Shown here one piece after another: positions 43,415-52,590 of a stretch of DNA of 64,000 nt (the first letter of the stretch is position 1; each line of letters opens with the position of its first letter). The stretch covers positions 1 to 64,000 of the forward strand of contig NZ_JBQKUP010000041.1 of assembly GCF_052156535.1 (NCBI RefSeq), written 5' to 3'. The notes under the pieces are model-generated. The model made no database searches. It was not told the DNA's origin and saw nothing but the letters and a program-made list of their open reading frames with translations. Both the position numbers and the translations under genes were made by a program. This DNA comes from Nitrospira_E sp052156535 (GTDB lineage Bacteria; Nitrospirota; Nitrospiria; Nitrospirales; UBA8639).

Positions 43415-45016
43415 ATGCCCACCCCCCAAGTCAAACACGAAATTCGGACCGAGGCCGGTAAGCGACGGACCTTTGCTATCATCAGCCATCCTGACGCGGG
43501 CAAAACGACGCTGACTGAAAAACTCCTGCTCTATTCAGGGATGATCCGCACCGCCGGCATGGTGGGAGCCCGCAAAAACCGGAAACTGGCCACGTCGGAT
43601 TGGATGGAAATGGAGCAGGAGCGCGGGATTTCCATCACCGCCTCGGCGATGCAATTTCCCTATAAACAGGCCGTGATCAACGTGTTGGATACGCCGGGCC
43701 ATCAAGATTTTTGCGAAGATACCTATCGGACCCTCACGGCGGCCGATAGCGCGATTATGGTGATTGACGCCGCAAAGGGGGTAGAGACGCAAACCCGTAA
43801 GCTATTTGAAGTCTGCCGTCTTCGCCGGATTCCCGTGCTGACATTCATCAACAAGATGGACTTGCCCGGACGGGCTCCGCTTGATCTGATGGCGGAAGTG
43901 GAAGACGTGTTGGGGATTCACGCCAGTCCCATCAACTGGCCCATCGGGTCCGGACGGGATTTCCTCGGTGTGGTGAATCGAGAGACAAGGCGGGTGTTGT
44001 TGTATACCAGGACGGCGGCAAGAGGGGCGGCCAAACCGGATCTGACAGAGTTGGCTTTGGATGCTCCCTCCCTCAAAAGCCGTGTGCCGGATTATGTGTG
44101 GGAAGAGCTGACGCACGATTTGGAATTGTTGGAAATCGCTGGAAATCCGTTTTCCAGAGAGGCGTTTCAAAATGGAAACGTGACACCAGTCTTTTTCGGG
44201 TCGGCGTTGACTAATTTCGGTGTGGAAACATTTTTCGATGCATTTGTCGAACTCGCGCCTGCGGCTCACGGCCGATTAGCGGATACGCCGGATGGCCGCG
44301 AGCTCATGATCGATCCGGTCGACACGCCCTTCAGTGCCTATGTGTTTAAACTTCAGGCGAATATGAATCCACGGCATCGTGACAGCACGGCGTTTTTACG
44401 GGTGTGTTCCGGGAGATTCGAGCGGGATGTGGTGGTTAAACATCATCGGACCAACACGGAGGTGCGTCTCTCGCGGCCCCACAGTATGGTGGCGAAGGAA
44501 CGCAATACGGTCGATGTAGCCTATCCCGGCGATGTCATTGGGATTATCAATCCCGGAATTTTTCAAATCGGTGACACGATTTCGATGGCGGACGGCTTTA
44601 ATTATAAACCGCTTCCACAATTTCAACCTGAAGTGTTTGCCCGGGTCCGCCCCACCGTTACCACCATGCGGAAATCGTTCGACAAAGGGATCGAGCAACT
44701 TGCCAGGGAAGGGACCATTCAAATCCTGCGAAGTCTGGACGGGCTGGAATTTTTTGTCGCGGCAGTAGGCCGGTTGCAGTTCGATGTCCTGGAGTTTCGA
44801 TTGCAGAGTGAATACCGGGTCAAGGTGGTGGTGGATATGCTGCCCTATGAATCCAGCGCGTGGCTGGTGGGTGATGTGGAGACGTTTAAGCCTCCCTCCG
44901 ATGCGCTGGTGGTCAAAGACAGTCAAGATCGGGCCGTGGTGTTGTTCCGGAGTGCCTGGTCGAAAAACTTCGCCCGCGAGCGCAATCCGCAACACGATTT
45001 TAAAGATATGGCATAG
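43415..45016 (+). CDS. prfC: Peptide chain release factor 3
   Basis: 533 residues from ATG 43415 (AGGAG 5 bases upstream; GTG 43397 is in frame). GTPase motifs: G1 SHPDAGKTT, G2/switch region WMEMEQERGISITASAMQF, G3 DTPGHQDF, G4 NKMD. The long C-terminal domains end in the RF3-specific RLQSEYRVKVVVDMLPYE. RF3 is a GTPase that recycles RF1 and RF2 from the ribosome after termination. Length matches the family (about 530). Confidence 0.96.
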   Translation: MPTPQVKHEIRTEAGKRRTFAIISHPDAGKTTLTEKLLLYSGMIRTAGMVGARKNRKLATSDWMEMEQERGISITASAMQFPYKQAVINVLDTPGHQDFCEDTYRTLTAADSAIMVIDAAKGVETQTRKLFEVCRLRRIPVLTFINKMDLPGRAPLDLMAEVEDVLGIHASPINWPIGSGRDFLGVVNRETRRVLLYTRTAARGAAKPDLTELALDAPSLKSRVPDYVWEELTHDLELLEIAGNPFSREAFQNGNVTPVFFGSALTNFGVETFFDAFVELAPAAHGRLADTPDGRELMIDPVDTPFSAYVFKLQANMNPRHRDSTAFLRVCSGRFERDVVVKHHRTNTEVRLSRPHSMVAKERNTVDVAYPGDVIGIINPGIFQIGDTISMADGFNYKPLPQFQPEVFARVRPTVTTMRKSFDKGIEQLAREGTIQILRSLDGLEFFVAAVGRLQFDVLEFRLQSEYRVKVVVDMLPYESSAWLVGDVETFKPPSDALVVKDSQDRAVVLFRSAWSKNFARERNPQHDFKDMA

Positions 45017-45351
45017 ATTGGCAGGCCGCCTCTCCAGTGGAAGATGGATTTCGCTCGTGCAGATGCTCGGCTACCCATTGCGCGTGGGGGGGGGCGCGGA
45101 AGATGGCCCGCTTGTTGTGTTGTGTACATTCAGCCAAGGGCCCAATTTAGTGGGTGTGATTCTCATGGGACAGTAAAGCTAGTTCTCCAGATCGGCCTGC
45201 AGGAAAGCAGCGTACATCTCGGTTACGGGTTCTTCTCCGGCGTAGCCGGGATCGTCTCATTGCTTGCGCCTGAATACACTGTCCTGGTAGGAGCGCTGCC
45301 TGGTCCAGTGCGAATTTATGGCTGTGATATTTTTTCGTTTACACATCTGGC
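45017..45351. other. Intergenic after prfC
   Basis: About 335 bases, including a run of eight G near 45088. No gene recognised. Confidence 0.4.
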
Positions 45352-45526
45352 TTGTGTGAGTGAGTATTCTGTGATACTGTCATGTCTATCGTGTAGGATC
45401 TTTTCTTTCCAGGGGCTACAGAACCCCAGACGCAGAAACAGATCCTACACGATTTTTTTGTTCGAACCCTCCTTGGTCTCCTGAAAACAGGAACATTCCA
45501 GCAAGCATCCAGGAGTTGTGTGATGG
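45352..45526 (+). ncRNA. Structured RNA/attenuator motif, copy 1 (upstream of sulP)
   Basis: A 13-bp stem P1 (45388-45400 with 45441-45453) encloses a GGGG/CCCC hairpin P2 (45412-45427) and is followed by T7 (45453-45459), a terminator-like unit. A CCTG-AAAA-CAGG hairpin and an AGGAG follow. The same layout recurs at 48196-48370 with base changes that keep P1 paired (a G-C to A-T and a T-A to C-G change). It ends about 161 bases before sulP. It could be an attenuator, a riboswitch-like leader or a short terminated RNA; ligand unknown. Confidence 0.55.
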
Positions 45527-45620
45527 GACAGAAAGGGTGGTCGGCTTGAGCCGTCACTCCTAGGGCTCCTTGGCGTGTGTTTTTTGAAAAAATCTGTCTG
45601 AATCAAAGCAAGGATCATTG

Positions 45621-47105
45621 ATGATACAAGAGATAGTTGCCAAAATCCGTGAAGGGATGAATATCAGAAACGATCTGCTCGCAGGTCTCGTCGTCGCACT
45701 GGCACTCATCCCTGAAGCGATTGCCTTTTCGGTCATCGCCGGGGTAGACCCCAAGGTGGGGTTGTACGCCTCGTTCTGTATGGCCACCGTCATCGCCTTT
45801 GCCGGCGGTCGACCGGGCATGATCTCGGCTGCCACGGGTGCGATGGCGCTGTTGATGGTTACCCTGGTCAAAGACCATGGGTTGCAGTACCTGTTGGCCG
45901 CTACGGTGCTGACGGGTGTGCTGCAGGTCGTTGCCGGCTGGTTTCGACTTGGTTCCCTGATGCGCTTTGTGTCGCGCTCCGTGATCACCGGCTTCGTCAA
46001 TGCGTTGGCCATCCTCATCTTCATGGCGCAACTGCCTGAGCTGACCGGTGTGAGCTGGGAGGCCTATGCGATGGTGGGCGCCGGCCTGGCCATCATCTAC
46101 CTCTTTCCGCACCTTACCAAGAGTGTGCCGTCTCCGCTGGTAGCCATTACGGTGTTGACGGGTGTGTCCATTGGTCTTGGCTTGGATATCCGCACCGTGG
46201 GCGACATGGGCCAACTCCCTGACACCCTTCCGATGTTCCTGCTGCCGGATGTGCCGCTGCATTGGGACACCCTCCGAATCATCTTCCCGGTGTCGGCCAC
46301 CCTGGCCGTGGTGGGGCTGCTGGAATCCATGATGACCGCATCCATCGTCGATGACCTGACGGATTCCTCAAGCAACAAAAATCGGGAATGCGTGGGACAG
46401 GGCATCGCCAATATTACCTCGGGTTTCATCGGCGGCATGGCCGGATGCGCCATGATCGGGCAGTCGGTCATTAACGTGAAATCGGGTGGACGCGGGCGGC
46501 TCTCGACCCTGGTTGCAGGCGTGTTTCTGTTGCTGATGGTGGTGTATATCGGTGACTGGGTGGCCCGAATCCCGATGGTTGCACTGGTTGCCGTGATGAT
46601 CATGGTCGCGATCGGCACCTTCAATTGGGCCTCAATCCGCAATCTGCGGGAGCATCCCAAAAGCTCCAACGTGGTGATGATCGCCACCGTGGTGGTGGTC
46701 GTGGCCACTCATGATCTTGCGAAGGGCGTGCTCGTTGGCGTGCTGTTGTCCGGTTTCTTTTTCGCTCACCAAGTCGGACAGATTTTGCATATTGGCTGGA
46801 AGTCGGAGAATCAGGGCCGTCTGCGCACCTATATCATTACCGGGCAGGTGTTCTTTGCCTCGGCTGAGCGGTTTGTCAATTCTTTTGATTTCAAGGAAGT
46901 GATCGAAAAGGTTCGCATTGACGTGAGCCGTGCCCACTTCTGGGATCTGACTGCTGTCAGCGCGTTGGATAAAGTCATCCTCAAGTTTCGCCGCGAGGGA
47001 ACGGAAGTCGAGGTCATCGGGCTGAATGAAGCCAGCGCCACGATGGTGGATCGCTTCGCCGTCCATGACAAACCCGATGCCGTGGAACAGGTGATGGGCC
47101 ACTGA
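45621..47105 (+). CDS. SulP-family anion transporter with STAS domain
   Basis: About 494 residues. Ten or more membrane segments span residues about 20-380; the SulP signature region (DLLAGLVVALALIPEAIAFS) is at the start and GGMAGCAMIGQSVINVKSGG marks the central core. A C-terminal STAS domain occupies about 400-485. Family members move sulfate or bicarbonate. The pairing with a universal-stress-protein gene 14 bases downstream resembles bicarbonate/Na+-linked SulP operons, so bicarbonate uptake is possible. Third positions are more GC-rich than in neighbouring genes. Confidence 0.9.
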   Translation: MIQEIVAKIREGMNIRNDLLAGLVVALALIPEAIAFSVIAGVDPKVGLYASFCMATVIAFAGGRPGMISAATGAMALLMVTLVKDHGLQYLLAATVLTGVLQVVAGWFRLGSLMRFVSRSVITGFVNALAILIFMAQLPELTGVSWEAYAMVGAGLAIIYLFPHLTKSVPSPLVAITVLTGVSIGLGLDIRTVGDMGQLPDTLPMFLLPDVPLHWDTLRIIFPVSATLAVVGLLESMMTASIVDDLTDSSSNKNRECVGQGIANITSGFIGGMAGCAMIGQSVINVKSGGRGRLSTLVAGVFLLLMVVYIGDWVARIPMVALVAVMIMVAIGTFNWASIRNLREHPKSSNVVMIATVVVVVATHDLAKGVLVGVLLSGFFFAHQVGQILHIGWKSENQGRLRTYIITGQVFFASAERFVNSFDFKEVIEKVRIDVSRAHFWDLTAVSALDKVILKFRREGTEVEVIGLNEASATMVDRFAVHDKPDAVEQVMGH

Positions 47106-47119
47106 GAGGAACACATCTG

Positions 47120-48010
47120 GTGAAAAACGTGAAAAAGTGGCGGGTCATCAAGAACGAGAATAAGGTGCTGGCCTGCGTCGATCAATCGCATTTTGCCGAA
47201 TACGTGGCCGACTATGCGGCCTGGGCGGCATGCCGCATGGCGGCACCGCTGGAATTTCTCCATGTGATCGATCGGCATCCCGAGATTGCAACCGGCCACG
47301 ATCACAGCGGTGCCATCGGGATCGATGCGCAGGAAGTGCTGTTGAACGAGCTGTCCAATGAGGATGAGTCCCGCAGCAAGGCGGCCCGTGAGCGTGGCCG
47401 GATCTTCTTGAACGAATTACGGGAGCGGGCCATGGTCTCGGGAGTCGAATCTCCCGATGTTCGCCAACGCTACGGGGTCTTGGAAGAGACCTTGGTGGAG
47501 CAGGAAGAAGGGGTGCGTCTGTTCGTCCTGGGTCGCCGGGGTGTCTCGGCGGAGTCGACCCAGCGTGATTTGGGACGCAATGTTGAGCGGGTGGTGCGCG
47601 CCCTGCACAAACCGATTCTCGCGGTCACCGATAGCTTCACCGAGCCTCGCCGGGTCATGATTGCCTTCGATGGGGGGATCGTCACCCGACGAGGGGTAGA
47701 AATGGTGGCGGCCAGCCCGCTCTTCCGTGGCCTGCCGGTGTATCTTCTGATGTCAGGCAAAGAAAGTCAGAGTGCCCCTAAACAGCTTGAATGGGCCAAG
47801 ACCACATTGGAGGCCGCAAACTTTGAGGTTTTTCCTTCACTCATTCCCGGCGATGCAGAACGCGTCATTGCCAAAGCGGTCCATGAGCAGGGCATCGATA
47901 TGCTGATCATGGGCGCGTACAGCCATTCTCCTCTTCGCAGCCTGGTATTCGGCAGCAAAACCTCCGACTTGTTGCGTTCAGCTAAAGTTCCGACGCTGTT
48001 GCTCCGATAG
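47120..48010 (+). CDS. Tandem universal stress protein
   Basis: Encodes 296 residues made of two Usp domains. The first is about 12-145 (KVLACVDQSHFAEYVADYAA). The second is about 175-296, with the ATP-binding pattern G-x2-...-G-S in GAYSHSPLRSLVFGSKTSD. It starts 14 bases after sulP and is certainly co-transcribed with it. Usp proteins bind ATP or partners and often regulate the adjacent transporter. GC-rich codon use matches sulP. Confidence 0.9.
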   Translation: MKNVKKWRVIKNENKVLACVDQSHFAEYVADYAAWAACRMAAPLEFLHVIDRHPEIATGHDHSGAIGIDAQEVLLNELSNEDESRSKAARERGRIFLNELRERAMVSGVESPDVRQRYGVLEETLVEQEEGVRLFVLGRRGVSAESTQRDLGRNVERVVRALHKPILAVTDSFTEPRRVMIAFDGGIVTRRGVEMVAASPLFRGLPVYLLMSGKESQSAPKQLEWAKTTLEAANFEVFPSLIPGDAERVIAKAVHEQGIDMLIMGAYSHSPLRSLVFGSKTSDLLRSAKVPTLLLR

Positions 48011-48195
48011 AGTATCTGGCGTTACTTCGTTTTAATCTGGTACCACCACATTAAAAAAGTGAAAACAGAGTAGCTGTGACTGGTTGTCGCCACTTGCAGC
48101 TTTGGTAAATGAGCCAGGGAATCTCAGTGATGTTCAACATTCGAAGGGGTGATCGTAGAAGAAAAAAGAATAAGCCAGGCATGCCTATGCCTCGC

Positions 48196-48370
48196 TTGTC
48201 GGAGTGAAAACTCTGTGATACCGTAACGCTTATCGTGTAAGACCTCTTTTTCCGGGGCGACAGACCCCTCGAAATGGAAACAGGGACTTACACGATTTTT
48301 TTGTGCAAACCCTCCGTGGCCTCCTGAAAGCAGGAACAATCCCACAAGGATTTAGGAGTTGTGTAATAAG
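48196..48370 (+). ncRNA. Structured RNA/attenuator motif, copy 2 (upstream of the PLD-like gene)
   Basis: The same order as copy 1: conserved TGTGATAC box, stem P1 (48232-48241 with 48287-48296), GGGG/CCCC hairpin (48254-48268), T7 run (48296-48302), CCTG-AAAG-CAGG hairpin, AGGAGTTGTGT. It ends about 165 bases before the next start codon, nearly the same spacing as at sulP. Confidence 0.55.
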
Positions 48371-48467
48371 GTAGCAACGGTTGTCAGGGTGAGCTGATAT
48401 CTGAATATGTTGAATCGTGTGCGTAAATTATTTGTGGTGTTTTCGTGAAAAGAAAGAAGAATACGTG

Positions 48468-49487
48468 ATGGTAAAGATAGTAAAAAAGATTGTGGCCAAA
48501 ATCGGTGAGGGAATCAAGAATGCCTCTGACATTGGCTATCATATTGTAATTCTGTGTCTAAGTGCGGGGATTGCGATGTCGCTCCCTACCGTGGCCAGAA
48601 GTTTTCTGACCTATTGGACAAGAGTGGAAAAGGAAAAAATGTCGATCGTGGCGTTGGAAATAGGCGTCGCGGCGTTACTGATTGTGGTGATGACCTATAT
48701 CCGACGGAGTTGGCAGGATCGGAAGCTGGCCAAAATGGCGATCGATGCGGGCTTCGTGTCATTTTTCCCCAAACGGGCGCGGCGGGCTGAGGATGGGATT
48801 CGCAAACTTCGGCAGACCCAGGGGCGTGGCAGGACGGTCCTGGTCATCGGGTCAAGCGGGTATGACACCTTGCGTGATCAGGTGGGGGACTTATCGACCA
48901 TTCTGGATAAATGCCTGGGAGCCAACATCATGCTGGTGAATCCCTTTAGCCAAGGGGCCAGTGCACGTATCCGGGCAATTGCGGATCCATTGATGTCGAT
49001 TGAAAAATATCGAGCGGGCGTCAGGCAAAGTATTGAATTGCTCAAACGGCTTCAGGGGGTCGGAAAATCCGTCAAACTGAAACTCTATTCGGATCCTCCT
49101 CTTCTGAAATTGGTCATTCTTGGAGACTATCTCTGGATGCAGCATTACCATACCGATCTGGATATTCAGGAGATGCCCGAATACGTCTTGCGACACAACG
49201 CCAATGATCACGGGCTGTACACGTTGTGTTATCAATATTTCGTGCAGCGATGGGAACAGACCGACATACCGGAATACGATCTGGTTACCGATGAGCTGGT
49301 CTATCGGGATAAAAATGGCCGGGAAATCAGAAGAGAACAGTTCTGGCCGGATGACGTCCCGCAAAGCATCGAGCAGGGGAGAGAGGTGCCAGTGTTGGCC
49401 TCAACGCCACACACGCCCATGACCCGTCCGGTTCTGGAACATGCCATGTGTCGAACAACGAATGAGATCGCAAGACCGCACTTCTAG
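48468..49487 (+). CDS. Two-TM protein with a PLD-like cytoplasmic domain
   Basis: 339 residues from ATG 48468 (AAGAAAGAAG upstream). Two membrane helices near 25-45 and 60-78 are followed by a soluble domain. The part VLVIGSSGYDTLRDQ, GANIMLVNPFSQGA, LKLYSDPPLLKLVILGDYLW recalls phospholipase D-like folds, but no HxKxxxxD catalytic motif is present. It may be a nucleotide- or lipid-binding relic of the fold. It shares the upstream RNA motif with sulP. Function unknown. Confidence 0.6.
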   Translation: MVKIVKKIVAKIGEGIKNASDIGYHIVILCLSAGIAMSLPTVARSFLTYWTRVEKEKMSIVALEIGVAALLIVVMTYIRRSWQDRKLAKMAIDAGFVSFFPKRARRAEDGIRKLRQTQGRGRTVLVIGSSGYDTLRDQVGDLSTILDKCLGANIMLVNPFSQGASARIRAIADPLMSIEKYRAGVRQSIELLKRLQGVGKSVKLKLYSDPPLLKLVILGDYLWMQHYHTDLDIQEMPEYVLRHNANDHGLYTLCYQYFVQRWEQTDIPEYDLVTDELVYRDKNGREIRREQFWPDDVPQSIEQGREVPVLASTPHTPMTRPVLEHAMCRTTNEIARPHF

Positions 49488-49543
49488 ATTTCGTGCCGTG
49501 TATCCTCGTCAAATCTCCGACTGAAAATATTTACTTACTTTGG

Positions 49544-49750
49544 TCCGACGCCTGCCGGCTGGCCCAAGTAGGGACTCTCTCATCCGCTGGCGGGCTTTGT
49601 TTGAGCCTGGCGAGTTGGTCCGCCCTCCTGCGTCCCTACATTTCAATAAGGCCAGACGGGGCGTCAATGGTTTTGGGTCCTTTTCCCGAAAGAAAAGGAC
49701 CTCGATTGCCGGGGCGAAACCCGGCAACACAGAACATCACGTTGACACAA
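49544..49750 (+). repeat. Interspersed repeat B, copy 1
   Basis: About 207 bases matching 51011-51240 at most positions, including GTTTGAGCC, CTCCTGCGTCCCTACATTT and CCGGGGCGAAACCCGGCAAC. Internal inverted repeats (GGTCCTTTT/AAAAGGACC; GCCGGG/CCCGGC) suggest hairpins. Copy 2 differs by a 26-base insert. No gene. Confidence 0.85.
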
Positions 49751-49779
49751 GAGTTGAGTAGAATAAGTCTGATGTGCGA

Positions 49780-49990
49780 ATTGGCCATCGCTTTTTTTCT
49801 GACCAACTCCAATATGGATTTTCGATACACATTGGTAATCTGTAGGGCCAGAACCCACAAAGACCCGGATCATCGCACTCAGATTTACAAGACAGTAGAT
49901 CATGATCGTCATGGGGTCAGCTTGCGGTGGTACGCGGTATGGCCAAGGCTGGCAGGGTCTTCATCACCGAAGAACTCGTAGTCACACTGA
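49780..49990 (-). pseudogene. nnrS 3'-fragment (duplicated and decayed)
   Basis: Reads MTIMIYCLVNLSAMIRVF on the minus strand, against MTVVIYSLVNLGAMLRVFGP in the intact nnrS at 51268-52455. Upstream traces of SLGHT are also visible in another frame. It sits beside repeat B copy 1 just as the real nnrS 3' end sits beside copy 2, so the whole unit was duplicated and then decayed. Confidence 0.75.
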
Positions 49991-50087
49991 AAACATTTTT
50001 CACGGGCTTTCATATGTAACCCAACGGCCGCCGGTTGAGCGGCTGCGTTTCTCAGCGGCCCGTTCCAACCGCTTGTTGGACCGTTGT

Positions 50088-50377
50088 TTATCGGAGGCCC
50101 GGAAAGAGACGGGACCCGCGGAAAACTGTGGCAATCTCCACCGCACCTACCCGCATTCGATATACGATGCGATACGGGGACTCAATCACTTCGCGAATCT
50201 CCGGATCATTGCGTTCGGGCACCTTGCGACCCGATCCCGGAAACGCCTCAAGTCGCTCAACCGTCTTCACGATCGGCCCACCACCAACTCCGCAACGCGC
50301 GGGGAATCTTCAGCTATGTACGCTCGGATGGCTTCCATATCACGGAGTGCTTGAGGCGACCAAATGATTTGAGTCAC
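50088..50377 (-). pseudogene. RelE/ParE-type toxin, frameshifted
   Basis: Starts GTG 50377 overlapping the antitoxin stop by 4 bases: VTQIIWSPQALRDMEAIRAY, typical of ParE. Near 50272-50278 one base is missing; after it the frame resumes with VKTVERLEAFPGSGRKVPE and ends SPYRIVYRMRVGAVEIATVF...RGSRLFPGLR, the ParE core. With one base restored the protein is 96 residues, the family length. As written the toxin is truncated and probably inactive. Confidence 0.8.
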
Positions 50378-50556
50378 AACCCGAGCCGACGCTTGATTTC
50401 GTCATGCGGAATACCTTCTCCCGCATCAAGCTCAGCCAAGCCTGCATCAATCTTGGCGAGAAATACCAGTCGCTCAATGGCGTCGTCATATGTCGCATCA
50501 GATGGCAAATTCTGCAAGGACTCCAGAATGCGGTCTCGTATGGTTTCAGATGACAT
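50374..50556 (-). CDS. Antitoxin of the broken ParE-type pair
   Basis: Encodes 60 residues. The ending AKIDAGLAELDAGEGIPHDE, then IKRRLGL is typical of small antitoxin-like proteins paired with ParE/RelE toxins. It overlaps the toxin start by GTGA and so is the first gene of the operon. With the toxin frameshifted it may be an orphan. Confidence 0.75.
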   Translation of the reverse strand: MSSETIRDRILESLQNLPSDATYDDAIERLVFLAKIDAGLAELDAGEGIPHDEIKRRLGL

Positions 50557-50608
50557 ATTCCGATTATACCTTTCCCCTACCGCAATTTACACTGTCAGAA
50601 GTGTCCTC

Positions 50609-51007
50609 CTAACGTTCACCATCATCGACGGCGGCGCCCAGCGCCGTCCGCTGCATGCTCATGACCGAACCAGGAACGATTCCCTCTTCATCAAGATCTT
50701 TGCCTTCGAATACCGAGTTCGTTGGAATCTCGACATTCGTGATCCACTACACTTCAATCTTGCGGAGCAGGGCAACCATGTCGGAGAGGCACTCTTCGAA
50801 GTCCGCTGGGAGACCTTCGGACCCCAGTATGGAGAACAGCTTGTGTGCCAAGATATTTCGGCAGGCTTTTATGCGATCGAGCGTGGACAAGTTGCCGTCA
50901 TCGATCGAGTGCATCTCCTTCAACCATTCGAGGATGGCATAGACAGGGTTCCTGTTCCGACCAAGAACTTCGGATTGGAATTGGGGATGGATCTTGTCGC
51001 CCGACTT
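50609..51007 (-). pseudogene. Hypothetical conserved protein, truncated and with an in-frame stop
   Basis: The minus-strand frame reads MHSIDDGNLSTLDRIKACRN, then ILAHKLFSILGS and VALLRKIEV, then TAG (where Trp is expected), then WITNVEIPTNSVFEGKDLDE to a stop at 50609. The 5' part runs into repeat B copy 2, so the original start is lost. Function unknown. Confidence 0.55.
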
Positions 51008-51010
51008 AGA

Positions 51011-51240
51011 TCCGAGGCCTGCCGTCTGGCCCAACGGAGGGACGCTCACATCCGCTGGCGGGCCTTGTTTGAGCCCTTCGACAAAGCTCAGGACAGGCCC
51101 GGCGAGTTGGTCCACCCTCCTGCGTCCCTACATTTTAATAAAGCCAGACGGGGCGTTAATGGTTTTGGGTCCTTTTGCGAAACAAAAGGACCTCGCCTGC
51201 CGGGGCGAAACCCGGCAACATGGAACATCACGCTGTCACA
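51011..51240 (+). repeat. Interspersed repeat B, copy 2
   Basis: Matches 49544-49750, but carries an extra CCCTTCGACAAAGCTCAGGA-type insert at about 51070-51096. That insert belongs to the short CCTGAG...TCGAAGG repeat family seen in several places. Ends 28 bases before the nnrS stop. Confidence 0.85.
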
Positions 51241-51267
51241 AAAGGAAGGTTTTTACGACGTATGCCC

Positions 51268-52455
51268 TTACTCCTCGTCGAGACTAGGGCGAAAAAGAAA
51301 TGGTCCATAAATAACAGCGAATAGCAGATAGCCGCCGCTCCATATCATCGCCGACAGGCTAAGCACCAGAGAGGTCGAGAGGTCGGTGGCCGGACCAAAA
51401 ACCCGTAGCATCGCACCCAGGTTCACGAGACTGTAGATCACAACCGTCATGGTGTCTGCGTGCCGGGGGCGCCCGGTATGACCCAGGCTGGCACGGGTCA
51501 TGATGGCCAGGGTCATCGAGCCCACGGCTCCGGTCGTGAGTACGTGCACCGCATCCTCCTGGCGCAATCCAAATCCTAGAATCGCGGCTCCCAGGATAAG
51601 CAGCGATATGGCCAGCCACCCATAACCCACGTGCAGGATGAGCACCAACGGTTCACGCCAGGTCATCCAGCCGTACCAGCGCAACAGACGAATGAGATTT
51701 ACCAATCCCGCTATGAGCAAAATCCAGCCGGTCACCAGGGCATCCGGCTGGACCGTCCAGGCCATAGCGGCAATGGCGGCGAGCAGGATCGACGCACCGT
51801 CGAACCGGGAAAAGGATGGAGGTTGTTGGAGCATGCCGTGCTCGCTCAGATAATCGAGTGTAAAACTGGGAATGACGCGCCCACCGATTAGGGCTAACAA
51901 CATGATAATGACCGAGAGCGCCATACGCTCGGGGAAATCCGTCGCCGCGTCGCTCAGAGCCCGGATATGAAAGAGCAGATTGGCGAGGGCATAGAGACTG
52001 ATTAATATGCCGATGGGGGAACGATCCCAGGCCTTCCCGAGGGCAATTTCCCGCCAGACAATGACGGCCAGCGCAACCAGAAAGGCCCCGTCAACGATGG
52101 CGCAGACAATGGGCGGAGGCCAGGGGATGGCAATGACCAGGCGTCCTGCCAGCCATAATGCCCACAGCACCATCAGCGGTAATCCTTTGATTGGAGGACG
52201 GTCCGTCCAGTTGGGCATGGCGGTAAAGAGAAATCCCGCGATTACGGCCGGAAGAAAACCGAAGATCATTTCATGCACATGCCATTCTCGCGGGACATAC
52301 AGGAAATCGGTGTTGTCAACTCCGGAAAGAATCATGGCCCAGATCGGGAGTGCCACCCCGGCAAAGACGGCGGCACTCAGAAAAAAGGGTCGAAATCCAT
52401 ATGAAAAAAATGCCAGTCCCTGAATGCGGGACCCTTGGTTCGTCGGGTTGGTCAT
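51268..52455 (-). CDS. nnrS: NnrS family membrane protein
   Basis: 395 residues from ATG 52455, which has GAAGGA 5 bases upstream; the frame runs further into MITE copy 2 and that part is not family-like. About twelve membrane segments. The family signatures GFRPFFLSAAVFAG near the start, REWHVHEMIFGFLPAVIAGF and MTRASLGHTGRP are present, with conserved His residues that bind haem and copper. NnrS is linked to nitric-oxide resistance in nitrite-handling bacteria, which fits the expected lifestyle. Confidence 0.92.
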   Translation of the reverse strand: MTNPTNQGSRIQGLAFFSYGFRPFFLSAAVFAGVALPIWAMILSGVDNTDFLYVPREWHVHEMIFGFLPAVIAGFLFTAMPNWTDRPPIKGLPLMVLWALWLAGRLVIAIPWPPPIVCAIVDGAFLVALAVIVWREIALGKAWDRSPIGILISLYALANLLFHIRALSDAATDFPERMALSVIIMLLALIGGRVIPSFTLDYLSEHGMLQQPPSFSRFDGASILLAAIAAMAWTVQPDALVTGWILLIAGLVNLIRLLRWYGWMTWREPLVLILHVGYGWLAISLLILGAAILGFGLRQEDAVHVLTTGAVGSMTLAIMTRASLGHTGRPRHADTMTVVIYSLVNLGAMLRVFGPATDLSTSLVLSLSAMIWSGGYLLFAVIYGPFLFRPSLDEE

Positions 52456-52590
52456 ATGATCCTTCGTTCTGAAGAGTTGTTCGTGAGATTGGATACGCGC
52501 ATCATGGTTCGGCTGAAAAAGTCGGAGCTCACCGGCCAGCGATATGGGTGGGGTGAGGTGGAAGGGGAGGAAAGGACAAGTTTGGTTAAA

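Noticed and set aside
50747..51115. 122-residue minus-strand protein starting MDQLAGPVLSFVEG
   Set aside because: Its first 35 residues are translated repeat B and the short CCTGAG unit; the genuine part is a truncated pseudogene with a TAG.
49902..51310. Long plus-strand frames of 150 and 408 codons
   Set aside because: They run across the antisense of the toxin-antitoxin pair, repeat B and nnrS; no domain is recognisable in them.
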